DNA from: Chitinophagaceae bacterium
GTDB lineage: Bacteria > Bacteroidota > Bacteroidia > Chitinophagales > Chitinophagaceae
Assembly (NCBI GenBank): GCA_016787085.1
Contig: JAEUVJ010000040.1
Coordinates: 1 to 64,000 of the forward strand
Direction: 5' to 3'
Length of the DNA: 64,000 nt
Shown: positions 1 to 7,899 of the stretch, piece by piece
Layout of the letters: every line of letters starts with the position of its first letter
Numbering within the stretch: the stretch's first letter is position 1
Translations under genes and position numbers: made by a program
Notes under the pieces: model-generated
The model's database searches: none
What the model was told of the DNA's origin: nothing
Seen by the model: the letters and a program-made list of their open reading frames with translations, nothing else

Positions 1-95
1 CGTTGCTTATATCTTTTATACCCTTCTGACAGTACTAAGCATGCCAGCATGATCAGTATGGCTGCAGGTCCGAATCCGTTGTAGGAAAGAGGCAT
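1..95 (-). CDS. Partial hypothetical membrane protein (N-terminus only)
   Basis: An ATG at 95 opens a minus-strand frame that runs off the window edge. The visible 31 residues begin MPLSYNGFGPAAIL, followed by a hydrophobic stretch and then a basic segment (YKRYKQ). That is compatible with one N-terminal membrane segment. It starts 16 bases after the gpsA stop codon, so it is probably co-transcribed with gpsA. An in-frame TAG lies just upstream, so the start cannot be much earlier. The fragment is too short to assign a family. Confidence 0.4.
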   Translation of the reverse strand, partial: MPLSYNGFGPAAILIMLACLVLSEGYKRYKQ

Positions 96-111
96 GATCT
101 GTAGTTTCTTA

Positions 112-1149
112 TCAGACCAATACCTGTTCTATGCGTTTAAAGCCGGCGGAGGCTTTAACATTTTCCCATAGTATTTTGTAGATCGTTTCAGCTATTGGCA
201 TGGACGCCTTTATAGACTGGCTGATGTGATATATACACCTTGAGGCATTATATCCCTCGGCCACCATGTTCAGTTCTAATTGTGCCGCCTTTACCGAATA
301 TCCTTTACCGATCATATTCCCGAATGTACGGTTACGGCTGTACAGGGAATAACAGGTCACTAACAGGTCGCCCAGGTAAACAGAGGCGGCATAGTTCGGA
401 GTCTTACGATGCGTGATGGGATCTTCTCCCTCATGTTCTCCCACTACGATATGCTCTGCTCCGGATTTTTGTAAAAATCCGGCCATCTCATCGGCCGCAT
501 TGGCAATATAGACGCTCAGAAAGTTATCGCCATAATCCAGCCCATGCGCAATACCGGCGCCGAGTGCATAAATATTTTTCAATACCGCAGCATACTGCAC
601 GCCGAGTATATCCGGGTTGATGATGGTATTGATATAATCATTGCTGAAATGAGAAGCGATAACGGAAGCAGTAGTAATGTCAACACCGGAAATGGTAAGA
701 TAAGAGAGTTTCTCTTCCGCCACTTCTTCTGCATGGCAGGGGCCGAGTACGGCAAAATAATTGTCAAGGGATATATCGAACTTCAGCTTGAGGTAGTAGT
801 TGAGTAAGATATCTTGTTTCGGCAAAAGCCCTTTGATAGCTGAAACGATCTTCTTACCTGCCCATTCGCCGGGCCCGAGCTGTTCAATTACACTTTCGAT
901 ATACGCAGATGGTACAGCAATGACCAGTACATCCGAACCGCTGATCACCTTTTTGATATCGGATGACATGGACAAACGGGAAATATCAAAATCCACCGAG
1001 CTCAGGTAATGGGGATTATGTTTACGCTGCTGAATATGGCTGATCGTTTCCTCATTGCGTATCCACCAGTTGATGGTATGCCCTTTATCTGTCAGGATCT
1101 TGGCAATAGCCGTAGCCCAGCTTCCGCTGCCGATGATACCGAATCTCAT
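112..1149 (-). CDS. gpsA: NAD(P)-dependent glycerol-3-phosphate dehydrogenase
   Basis: GpsA interconverts dihydroxyacetone phosphate and sn-glycerol 3-phosphate in the cytoplasm and supplies the phospholipid backbone. The N-terminus MRFGIIGSGSWATAIAKIL is the Rossmann GxGxxxA nucleotide fold. The segment LGPCHAEEVA near residue 140 replaces the usual GPNFA motif. AVLKNIYALGAGIAHGL carries the catalytic lysine. The 345-aa length is normal for the family. I chose the ATG at 1149 because it sits directly before the Rossmann strand; the frame extends only a few codons further upstream to a TTG. A TAnnTTTG box lies 4 bases before this ATG, which would make the mRNA nearly leaderless. Confidence 0.95.
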   Translation of the reverse strand: MRFGIIGSGSWATAIAKILTDKGHTINWWIRNEETISHIQQRKHNPHYLSSVDFDISRLSMSSDIKKVISGSDVLVIAVPSAYIESVIEQLGPGEWAGKKIVSAIKGLLPKQDILLNYYLKLKFDISLDNYFAVLGPCHAEEVAEEKLSYLTISGVDITTASVIASHFSNDYINTIINPDILGVQYAAVLKNIYALGAGIAHGLDYGDNFLSVYIANAADEMAGFLQKSGAEHIVVGEHEGEDPITHRKTPNYAASVYLGDLLVTCYSLYSRNRTFGNMIGKGYSVKAAQLELNMVAEGYNASRCIYHISQSIKASMPIAETIYKILWENVKASAGFKRIEQVLV

Positions 1150-1153
1150 GCAG

Positions 1154-1161
1154 CAAACATA
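1154..1161 (-). promoter_or_regulatory. Bacteroidota -7 promoter box before gpsA
   Basis: On the minus strand the sequence reads TATGTTTG, a perfect match to the Bacteroidota TAnnTTTG element. Its last base is only 4 bases from the gpsA ATG, so transcription would start at or very near the start codon. No clear -33 TTG element is visible at the usual distance. Confidence 0.45.
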
Positions 1162-1193
1162 CAACAGGAATGTAATGAAAAAACAGGCCGCTT

Positions 1194-2327
1194 TCAGAAT
1201 ACTTCTTTGAAATAGGCATTCAACTCCCGGAAATGGGCAGGAGAATAACCATCCAGTATCTTCTCTATTTTGCCATCAGGATTGATGAGTACTAATGTAG
1301 GGTAAACTATATGCAGGCCTCCCAGGCTAATATTCCTTACGTCAATCGCCTGCTGCCCATCTGCTATAAGATAGGATATATTGTACCGTTTGATAAACCG
1401 CTCTTTCTGTCCTGCATCGTCAGGAACCGGATCTACGCCAACAATCACCAGTTTGTCTGAAACATAGCGACCTCTGAGTTCATTTAACTCAGGAATGGCT
1501 TTTATACAGGCAAGACATGACTGGTAATAAAAATCCAGCAGAATGTAAGCGCCTTTGGGAATAGTATCTGCCACACCAGACAATTGTTGTCTCAGTTTTA
1601 CTACATCTATTCTTTTGCCCGTCATTTTCTTTTTCAGCTTTTCATACTCCTTCTCTGCTTTTTCTATCATTTCCTCCGTCGTCTTAGTGTGTGATTGTAG
1701 ATTCCGTTCTAATTCCTGTAAAATACTATCCCTGATACCGGGCTGATTCCTTTCTGTAAATGAATACACTTTGTACTGATCGCCATATTCTTTATGCGTG
1801 TAAACCTCAATATACCGCGTAAGACGATATGTTGCACTGTCTATAAACAAAGTGAACTTGCCCTCATCATTATTGGTAAGTTGCAGAACGTACTGGCGGG
1901 AGTCATCATCCAATTTCATTGTCACACCAAACCTTTTTGCATAAGACATATATTCAAAAAAGAAAGCCCCGGGGTCCCAGTAAGGCAAGAACTTCAATTG
2001 CTCGTAGCTGGCATTATCAGCGACATAGTAAGTGAGTCTGGCAGAACTGAAAGAGTATGTTTTTTGCTCCCTGTGAATGGAAAAACCATCATCATCCCGG
2101 TAAGAGAGTTTCCCCGTCTTTGCAGAGTCCCGTGAATAAAGAAAAATTCTGGAATAATGATTCGTATCACTTTTAAGAACATTCTTCTCCGCAGATGTTA
2201 TCTCTATCACTCCTGATTTCAGGCTAAAATAATAGGCCATACTTTTATTCAGAAGAGATTGCCACTGTAGCTGAGCAGATACTGGCAACAAGGACAACGT
2301 CGTTATGAACAGAAACAGGATTCTCAT
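1194..2327 (-). CDS. Secreted TlpA-like thioredoxin-fold protein
   Basis: This is a 377-aa predicted exported protein. A signal peptide (MRILFLFITTLSLLPVSA) is followed by about 240 residues without a recognisable domain, including a Lys/Glu-rich probable coiled coil near residues 220-235. The C-terminal 120 residues are thioredoxin-like. FYYQSCLACIKAIPEL contains the CxxC redox pair (CLAC), and VYPTLVLINPDG holds the cis-proline. The family usually carries out periplasmic thiol-disulfide exchange; the substrate here is unknown. It lies downstream of the adaptor/TolC pair on the same strand, about 100 bases away, and may be a separate unit. The ATG at 2327 begins the signal peptide. Confidence 0.85.
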   Translation of the reverse strand: MRILFLFITTLSLLPVSAQLQWQSLLNKSMAYYFSLKSGVIEITSAEKNVLKSDTNHYSRIFLYSRDSAKTGKLSYRDDDGFSIHREQKTYSFSSARLTYYVADNASYEQLKFLPYWDPGAFFFEYMSYAKRFGVTMKLDDDSRQYVLQLTNNDEGKFTLFIDSATYRLTRYIEVYTHKEYGDQYKVYSFTERNQPGIRDSILQELERNLQSHTKTTEEMIEKAEKEYEKLKKKMTGKRIDVVKLRQQLSGVADTIPKGAYILLDFYYQSCLACIKAIPELNELRGRYVSDKLVIVGVDPVPDDAGQKERFIKRYNISYLIADGQQAIDVRNISLGGLHIVYPTLVLINPDGKIEKILDGYSPAHFRELNAYFKEVF

Positions 2328-2330
2328 GTT

Positions 2331-2361
2331 TTAAGCAGTTTCCTTATCAAGCGCTGCTTAA
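2331..2361. repeat. Inverted repeat just upstream of the TlpA-like gene
   Basis: TTAAGCAG (2331-2338) and CTGCTTAA (2354-2361) form a perfect 8-bp inverted repeat with a 15-base spacer, 3 bases upstream of the ATG at 2327. It could be an operator or a leader hairpin. There is no T-tract in the direction of transcription that would make it an obvious terminator. Confidence 0.35.
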
Positions 2362-2430
2362 AGTTCAGTAAAACCCTGCAATACATCCGTTAAAAAAGTA
2401 TAAAATAAAAGTCGCCAGATAAGGGTCACA

Positions 2431-3777
2431 TTATTTCTTGAACAACTCCTCTTTTGGCACCACTTTCACCTTCATCCCGTCTTTCAGTTTCTGGCTCACG
2501 GCCTCATAAGGACCGGTGATCACCTCTTCCCCACCCTGCAGGCCCTTGATGATCTCGATATAGTTGATGTCCTGTATGCCGGACTGTACCACTGCTTTTT
2601 TTACTGTTCCGTCTTTTTGCAGGATAAATACCACTTCTTCCAGTTCGTCACCGGTGGAAGTTTCTGTCATGTCTGCATTCTCATCCCCCTTCTTTTCTTT
2701 TTCTTCTTTTTGTTTATCCGCCATGCTCTTGTCGCTTCCTTTTACCCTTGCATTTACCGCCATGATCGGCACGGCCAGTACATTGTCTTTGCGCATGGTC
2801 TTGATATCGGCGCTGGCATTCATACCGGGGCGGAAAGGAAATGTCTTTGCCGCCAGGTCGCTGTACGATTCCCTGATCAGCCTGATCCTCACCTCGTAGT
2901 TGGTAACATCATTGGCAGTGGATGTCAGCGTGGTTTTGGTACTGCTCGCTATCTTGGTGACAATACCCCTGAACTTACGGTTATTGTAAGCATCCACCTT
3001 TACATCAGCCGAATCACCAATATTCACTTTTACAATATCATTTTCTCCCACATCTACTCTTACTTCCAGTACCGACATATCCGCCACGGTCATCATTTCG
3101 GTACCTACATTAAAACTGTTACCGGCCACCCTCTCCCCCTTTTTTACTTTCAGGGATGAGATCACGCCATCCATCGGCGCCGTGAGTACCGTCCGGCTAA
3201 GGTCTTTATTAGCCCTGTTCAATCCCGTCTGAGATGACTGCACACCGGCCTGCAGGCTACGGATATTTTCTTTTGCTGCATTATAGTTTGCCGATGCCGA
3301 ACGGTATGTGGTTTCAAATTGTTCCAGTTCGGACTGGGAGATGATCTTCTGGTCAAATAGTGTTTTGTTACGTTCGTACGCCAGTTTGGACTGGTCCAAT
3401 GAAGCCTTCAATGCTTCCAATGCAGCATTACTGTTAGCCACGGTAGCCTGTGAACGGTTGACCTGGGAAGCCGCATCATCTCTTTGCAACGCATAGATAT
3501 CAGCAAAGATGCGGGCCAGTACCTGTCCTTTCCGAACGCTATCGCCTTCTTCAAAATTCAGTTCGGTGATCTCGCCGGAAATATCCGGGCTGATCTTTAC
3601 TTCCACTTCCGGGTAGATATTGCCGCTGGCCGTTACTGTTTCAATGATGGTTCGTTTGGCAGAGGCTTCCGCGGTTACTTTCGTGCCTTTATCACCACCT
3701 CCCAGCATCTTAGCAGCAACAAATACTACTGCCAATATTCCCAGGATGATCAATATCCATTTAAGCGATTTTCTCAT
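2431..3777 (-). CDS. Efflux periplasmic adaptor (HlyD/MacA-type membrane fusion protein)
   Basis: The 448-aa adaptor would bridge an inner-membrane pump and the TolC-like channel encoded just upstream. An N-terminal membrane anchor (ILIILGILAVVFVAA) is followed by a barrel-sandwich half (ISPDISGEITELNFEEGDSV), a long alpha-hairpin rich in Gln/Ala/Asn from about residue 95 to 200, and the second half (LTAPMDGVISSLKVKKGE). The pattern is closest to MacA-type adaptors. A very acidic/basic insert rich in Lys and Glu near residues 340-370 is unusual. No ABC or RND pump gene follows. It starts about 50 bases after the TolC-like gene and probably shares its transcript. Confidence 0.88.
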   Translation of the reverse strand: MRKSLKWILIILGILAVVFVAAKMLGGGDKGTKVTAEASAKRTIIETVTASGNIYPEVEVKISPDISGEITELNFEEGDSVRKGQVLARIFADIYALQRDDAASQVNRSQATVANSNAALEALKASLDQSKLAYERNKTLFDQKIISQSELEQFETTYRSASANYNAAKENIRSLQAGVQSSQTGLNRANKDLSRTVLTAPMDGVISSLKVKKGERVAGNSFNVGTEMMTVADMSVLEVRVDVGENDIVKVNIGDSADVKVDAYNNRKFRGIVTKIASSTKTTLTSTANDVTNYEVRIRLIRESYSDLAAKTFPFRPGMNASADIKTMRKDNVLAVPIMAVNARVKGSDKSMADKQKEEKEKKGDENADMTETSTGDELEEVVFILQKDGTVKKAVVQSGIQDINYIEIIKGLQGGEEVITGPYEAVSQKLKDGMKVKVVPKEELFKK

Positions 3778-3830
3778 TTCGTGTATGTTTTATTCTGTCA
3801 GCTTTTTCTTTTTGATCCTACTCAGCCCGG

Positions 3831-5282
3831 TCACAATTTCAACCCCTGTCCTTTGTAAAACTCCAGCAGCTTCATTTTAAAGATATAGTCGTATTGTGCG
3901 TACAACATGTCAATCTTTGCCCGTTGCAGGTTGTTCTGGCTGGTGATCAGTTCAAGGGTTGATAACAATGCCAGATCATATCTTTTCTGTGAATAGTCAT
4001 ATGCCTTTTGCGATATTTCTACTGTTTTTTTATTGGCGTTGAATTTTTGCATAGCGGTTACCGCATCGGTGTAGGCTTTATAAATATCCTGTTTCAGCGT
4101 CATATCATTTTGCTCCTTTGTCAGTTCCCATTGCTTTACCTGTAGTTTGGAACGGTCCCATGCCGTTCTGGCCTGCCTGCCATTGAATATAGGCACACTC
4201 AGGCCTATGCCAATGTTCTGGCCAAAGTTGTTCCGGAACTGTGTGCCGATCTTATCCGGCTTAAAGTAACCAATAACTGTAGTGCCATCCTGTATCACAG
4301 GAATTTCTACCGGGTAAAAAGTTCCGCCTATATTGGCCCTCAAACCAGCACCAGCAGAATAACCAGTCAGTACCTGGTCATATATCTCTCTTTTAAAAGA
4401 AATGGCGTTGGAGAACAGACTTCCGAACGCAGATACCGAAGGATACAGGTTCCCTTTGGCGGCCGCCACTGTTTTCAATGCAGATTTTAACCGTAACTCA
4501 TTTACCTTTTGCTGCGGAAGATTGGCCATGGCTGAAGCATATACTGCATCCGGCTGTAATTCTGCCAATGGCTCTACGGGGATAACATTCACAAGCGGTA
4601 CAACAATATCAAACGGAACCGACGCATCCAGGTTCAACAAGGCTTTCATTTGAAGCTGTAGTTGCTGAACAGAACCCTCAGCGGTAACAAGACCGGAACT
4701 ATCCCTTGCCAATTGTGCTTCCAGTTCAGCCGCATTCAATTCGGGCAATGTACCTGCATCTACTCTTCTCCTTGTAATATCCAATTGCGCTTTGGTTTGC
4801 TCAGCCTGAACTTTCGCCAGGTTCACCTGTTCTTTGCCAAGTAATACCTGGAGATAAGCCACAGCAACATTCAATGCAATATCATTCTGTATCTTTTTTG
4901 TTTGCTCATTGTCCGCTGCAAGGGTCAGTTCGCTGGCTTCTATCGTTCGTTTCCTCGAAAACCAGTTGAACAAATTGACTTGCGACTGAATCTGCATCCC
5001 GAAATTCAAAAAGTTATTGTCTTCAAACACGCCGGTGGTCGGGTTTTCTGAACGACCCAGGCGATAACCACTACTCCCATTGAAATTAAACGAAGGCAAC
5101 TGGCCGGCCCTGTCTTGTTTCAATGCCAGTTCTGATAATTTTGCCTGCAGATCGGTTTGCCTCACCGATATATTATTCTTCAGTGCATACTCCACACATT
5201 TCAACAAATCCCATTTTTCCTGTCCGTATGCGCCGGTAATGGTCAGTAAAGAAAGCAGCAGTGGTATGATCCGGGTTTTCAT
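3831..5282 (-). CDS. TolC-family outer membrane efflux protein
   Basis: The 483-aa protein has a signal peptide (MKTRIIPLLLSLLTITGAYG) and the two-fold repeated helical organisation of TolC-family channels. Typical features are WDLLKCVEYALKNNISVRQ at the mature N-terminus and the N-L-A-K-V-Q-A-E-Q-T and S-Q-K-A-Y-D-Y-S-Q-K-R-Y helices near residues 155 and 435. It would form the outer-membrane exit duct for the adaptor encoded next. The ATG at 5282 is supported by the signal peptide and by a TAnnTTTG box 4 bases upstream. Confidence 0.9.
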   Translation of the reverse strand: MKTRIIPLLLSLLTITGAYGQEKWDLLKCVEYALKNNISVRQTDLQAKLSELALKQDRAGQLPSFNFNGSSGYRLGRSENPTTGVFEDNNFLNFGMQIQSQVNLFNWFSRKRTIEASELTLAADNEQTKKIQNDIALNVAVAYLQVLLGKEQVNLAKVQAEQTKAQLDITRRRVDAGTLPELNAAELEAQLARDSSGLVTAEGSVQQLQLQMKALLNLDASVPFDIVVPLVNVIPVEPLAELQPDAVYASAMANLPQQKVNELRLKSALKTVAAAKGNLYPSVSAFGSLFSNAISFKREIYDQVLTGYSAGAGLRANIGGTFYPVEIPVIQDGTTVIGYFKPDKIGTQFRNNFGQNIGIGLSVPIFNGRQARTAWDRSKLQVKQWELTKEQNDMTLKQDIYKAYTDAVTAMQKFNANKKTVEISQKAYDYSQKRYDLALLSTLELITSQNNLQRAKIDMLYAQYDYIFKMKLLEFYKGQGLKL

Positions 5283-5286
5283 GCGG

Positions 5287-5294
5287 CAAAAATA
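5287..5294 (-). promoter_or_regulatory. Bacteroidota -7 promoter box before the TolC gene
   Basis: The minus strand reads TATTTTTG, a perfect TAnnTTTG box, ending 4 bases before the ATG at 5282. The arrangement is almost the same as at gpsA and again predicts a leaderless or nearly leaderless mRNA. No convincing -33 element was seen. Confidence 0.45.
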
Positions 5295-5337
5295 AATGAA
5301 TTGGCCTGCGGCGCTGCTGATTTTTGATAAATGGGGG

Positions 5338-6507
5338 TTAATTTTTAAAGGCCTTTTCCAGGGCCTGCTGCAGATCGGCTACCAGGTAAGCAGGATCTTC
5401 TAATCCCACATACATTCTTATATACCTGTGCTCCCGGTTGGCCGGGTCAAAATCCTTTGGCAGTATGCCGGCACATTTCGGTATCACCAGGCTTTCATGC
5501 CCGCCCCAGCTCACTGCCATCATGATATGCTGCAGGCTTTCGCAGAAACGGACGATCCTGTCCATTTTATCCGTCTTCAGGAAAAAAGTAAATAACCCGC
5601 AGGCGCCTTTCATTTGTTTCCTGGCAAGGTCATATTGCGGGAATGACTCGTCAAAAGGGAAAATGATACCTTCTACCTGCGGATGCTGTTTTATGAATTC
5701 CACCACTTCAGCGGTTGACCGGGTGATGCGCTCAATTCTTGCCGGGAGTGTCCGCAAACCTCTTATCAGTAACCACGCATTGAAAGGCTGGATACCGCTG
5801 CCGATATTCAGGTATTCGCTGTCAAATATCTTTTTCATCATGGCATGTGACCCGCTTAATACACCTCCCAGCGTATCACTATGGCCGCTGATATACTTAG
5901 TGGCTGTTTGCATCACCATGTCAATGCCCATTTCTACGGGTCTTTGATACAGTGGTGAACAATAACTGTTATCTATCAGCGTAACGATATTCTTCGACCT
6001 GGCCAGCGCCGCAACAGCCCGGATATCCTGCAATGCAAAATCCCAGCTATTCGGTGATTCAAGATAATAGAAGGTAGTGTTGTTTCGGGTGGCCTGTTCC
6101 CAGTTACTGGTCTTTGTGCCGTCAATATATGTAGTGCTTACTCCGAAGCGGGGAAGTATCACGTCAAACATGCGTTGCACCCATGTGTAAGGTTTCGCCA
6201 CGGACACGATATGATCACCCGCCTTCACATTGGCCAGTATGGCAGCAAAGATGGCAGCAGCCCCGTTATTGAATACAAGACAATCCTCCGCGCCGTCTAA
6301 TGCTGCTAACTTTTTTCTCAGTATATCAACAGTGGGGTTCAATCCGCGGCTATAGAGATAGCCGCCCATCTCATCCTCAAAAGCACGGCGCAGGTCATCT
6401 ATCGTTTTAAAAGCAAAATTGCTGGTCTGCATGATAGGCGGCGCTACCGCGTTGAAGTAGTTCTCTCTTTCTTCGCCGAGCTCATTAAGTATATAAGAAA
6501 GCTCCAT
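5338..6507 (-). CDS. Cys/Met-metabolism PLP-dependent enzyme (gamma-lyase/synthase family)
   Basis: This is a 389-aa fold-type I PLP enzyme of the cystathionine gamma-synthase / methionine gamma-lyase family. Visible family features are YSRGLNPT (phosphate-contacting Tyr-Arg of the partner subunit), IVTLIDNSYCSPLYQRPVEMG (PLP-binding Asp), ATKYISGHSD (Schiff-base lysine) and RMYVGLEDP with the carboxylate-binding Arg. The usual ESPTNP reads ESPNSWDF here, and the usual HPA-MTH segment is replaced by IPKCAGI, so substrate specificity is uncertain. The ATG at 6507 lies one base after the permease stop codon. The tight coupling suggests breakdown or salvage of an imported amino acid. Confidence 0.88.
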   Translation of the reverse strand: MELSYILNELGEERENYFNAVAPPIMQTSNFAFKTIDDLRRAFEDEMGGYLYSRGLNPTVDILRKKLAALDGAEDCLVFNNGAAAIFAAILANVKAGDHIVSVAKPYTWVQRMFDVILPRFGVSTTYIDGTKTSNWEQATRNNTTFYYLESPNSWDFALQDIRAVAALARSKNIVTLIDNSYCSPLYQRPVEMGIDMVMQTATKYISGHSDTLGGVLSGSHAMMKKIFDSEYLNIGSGIQPFNAWLLIRGLRTLPARIERITRSTAEVVEFIKQHPQVEGIIFPFDESFPQYDLARKQMKGACGLFTFFLKTDKMDRIVRFCESLQHIMMAVSWGGHESLVIPKCAGILPKDFDPANREHRYIRMYVGLEDPAYLVADLQQALEKAFKN

Positions 6508-6508
6508 C

Positions 6509-7843
6509 TTATGAATTTTGTTTCCTGAGTTTTTCCGTGGCAAAATATAAGAGCAGGAATGCCGCAAATACTGATATACCTATCACCGCATACATAGGAT
6601 CTGTTATAGCTATCACAGTTCCTACAAATATATAAGCTACAATAAAAATGACAGGCAGAATAGGATATAGCTTCATGGAGTAAATGCCGGTGCCATCGAG
6701 GTGTTTTGTTCGTTTGCGTAAAATAAAAATGGTAGCCGCCGATGTAGCCATCCCTATCGAATCAAGGAAAATGGTAAAGCTCAGTATCTCGTTGAATTTT
6801 TTGGCAAAAAACAATACGATCACGCAAATGGCAGCAAATACAGTAAGACTGACGGTAAGCACATCTTTCTTTTCATCTTTTTTCCGGAATGCCTTTGGCA
6901 AAATGCCATCTTCACTCATGGCATACATCACCCTCGGGTTACTCAGCAACAGGACATTTACATAAGCAAGAACGGCAATAAAAAGCAGAATAGAAGAGAC
7001 GTATTTACCGGTGGGACCAAACATCTTCTCGGCAATAATGGCTGCAATACCAGAAGTTTCCTTTAGCTCATTAAAACCGATCACTTTGTAATAGGCATAA
7101 CTCACCGACATATACAAAAGAATGATCACAAGAATACCTATAAAAATTCCCCTCGGGATATTCTTTTGCGGGTGATGGATCTCGTCCCCAAAGTTTATCG
7201 TCTGCTGATAACCTCCATAAGTAAAAGATGTTGCTTTTAGTGCAATCCCAAATGAAAGGAGGATAGCACCAAAACTCTTTGTATCCAGGTCAATCGTTGG
7301 TTGCGGTGCAGTATTATATAATGAAGGGAAAAAAATAGAAGCGATGAGAACCACGAGCATACTGATCTTGATCAGCATAAGCACATTTTGTGTTTTGGAG
7401 CTCATCCGCAATCCCATCAGGTTCACCCCGTAAAAAATGACAATGGCCGACATGGCCACCAGGGCCTTTATAAAATCCGTTGCACCCGATGAAAAGATCA
7501 GGGGAGTGATGTATTCACTGCCGATCAGGGCCACACCGGATAAGGAAGCCGCATTGGAGATAAGAATAATACAGTTGATGGCAAAAGCTATGGATGGATG
7601 ATAGGCATAGGAGAATATTTTATAATAGCCGCCCGTAACAGGGTAGCGACTCCCGATCTCAGCATAGGTCAATGCACCGCAAATAGCTACCAGTCCGCCC
7701 ACGATCCAGGCTGCAAAAAATAAGGTGGGAGTCAGTGCTGCTTGTGCAGCATCCTTCGATGTTCTGAATATTCCCATCCCGATCACCAGTCCGATAACAA
7801 TCATGGTCAGTGAAAAGAGTCCCAGCTTATTTTTCGACGTCAT
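6509..7843 (-). CDS. APC-superfamily amino acid permease
   Basis: The 444-aa inner-membrane protein has about 12 hydrophobic segments and the APC start signature LTMIVIGLVIGMGIFRTSKDAA with the GxGIF-type unwound helix 1. The second conserved patch AEIGSRYPVTGGYY is typical of LAT-like and other amino acid/polyamine/organocation transporters. It is translated immediately before the PLP enzyme (one base between stop and start), so it probably imports that enzyme's substrate. It is divergently transcribed from the TonB receptor, with 56 bases between the two start codons. Confidence 0.92.
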   Translation of the reverse strand: MTSKNKLGLFSLTMIVIGLVIGMGIFRTSKDAAQAALTPTLFFAAWIVGGLVAICGALTYAEIGSRYPVTGGYYKIFSYAYHPSIAFAINCIILISNAASLSGVALIGSEYITPLIFSSGATDFIKALVAMSAIVIFYGVNLMGLRMSSKTQNVLMLIKISMLVVLIASIFFPSLYNTAPQPTIDLDTKSFGAILLSFGIALKATSFTYGGYQQTINFGDEIHHPQKNIPRGIFIGILVIILLYMSVSYAYYKVIGFNELKETSGIAAIIAEKMFGPTGKYVSSILLFIAVLAYVNVLLLSNPRVMYAMSEDGILPKAFRKKDEKKDVLTVSLTVFAAICVIVLFFAKKFNEILSFTIFLDSIGMATSAATIFILRKRTKHLDGTGIYSMKLYPILPVIFIVAYIFVGTVIAITDPMYAVIGISVFAAFLLLYFATEKLRKQNS

Positions 7844-7899
7844 GCAATGAAGATAGGGAAAAAACGTTCTACCTTTACGACCACCAATCGCCCAAATCT

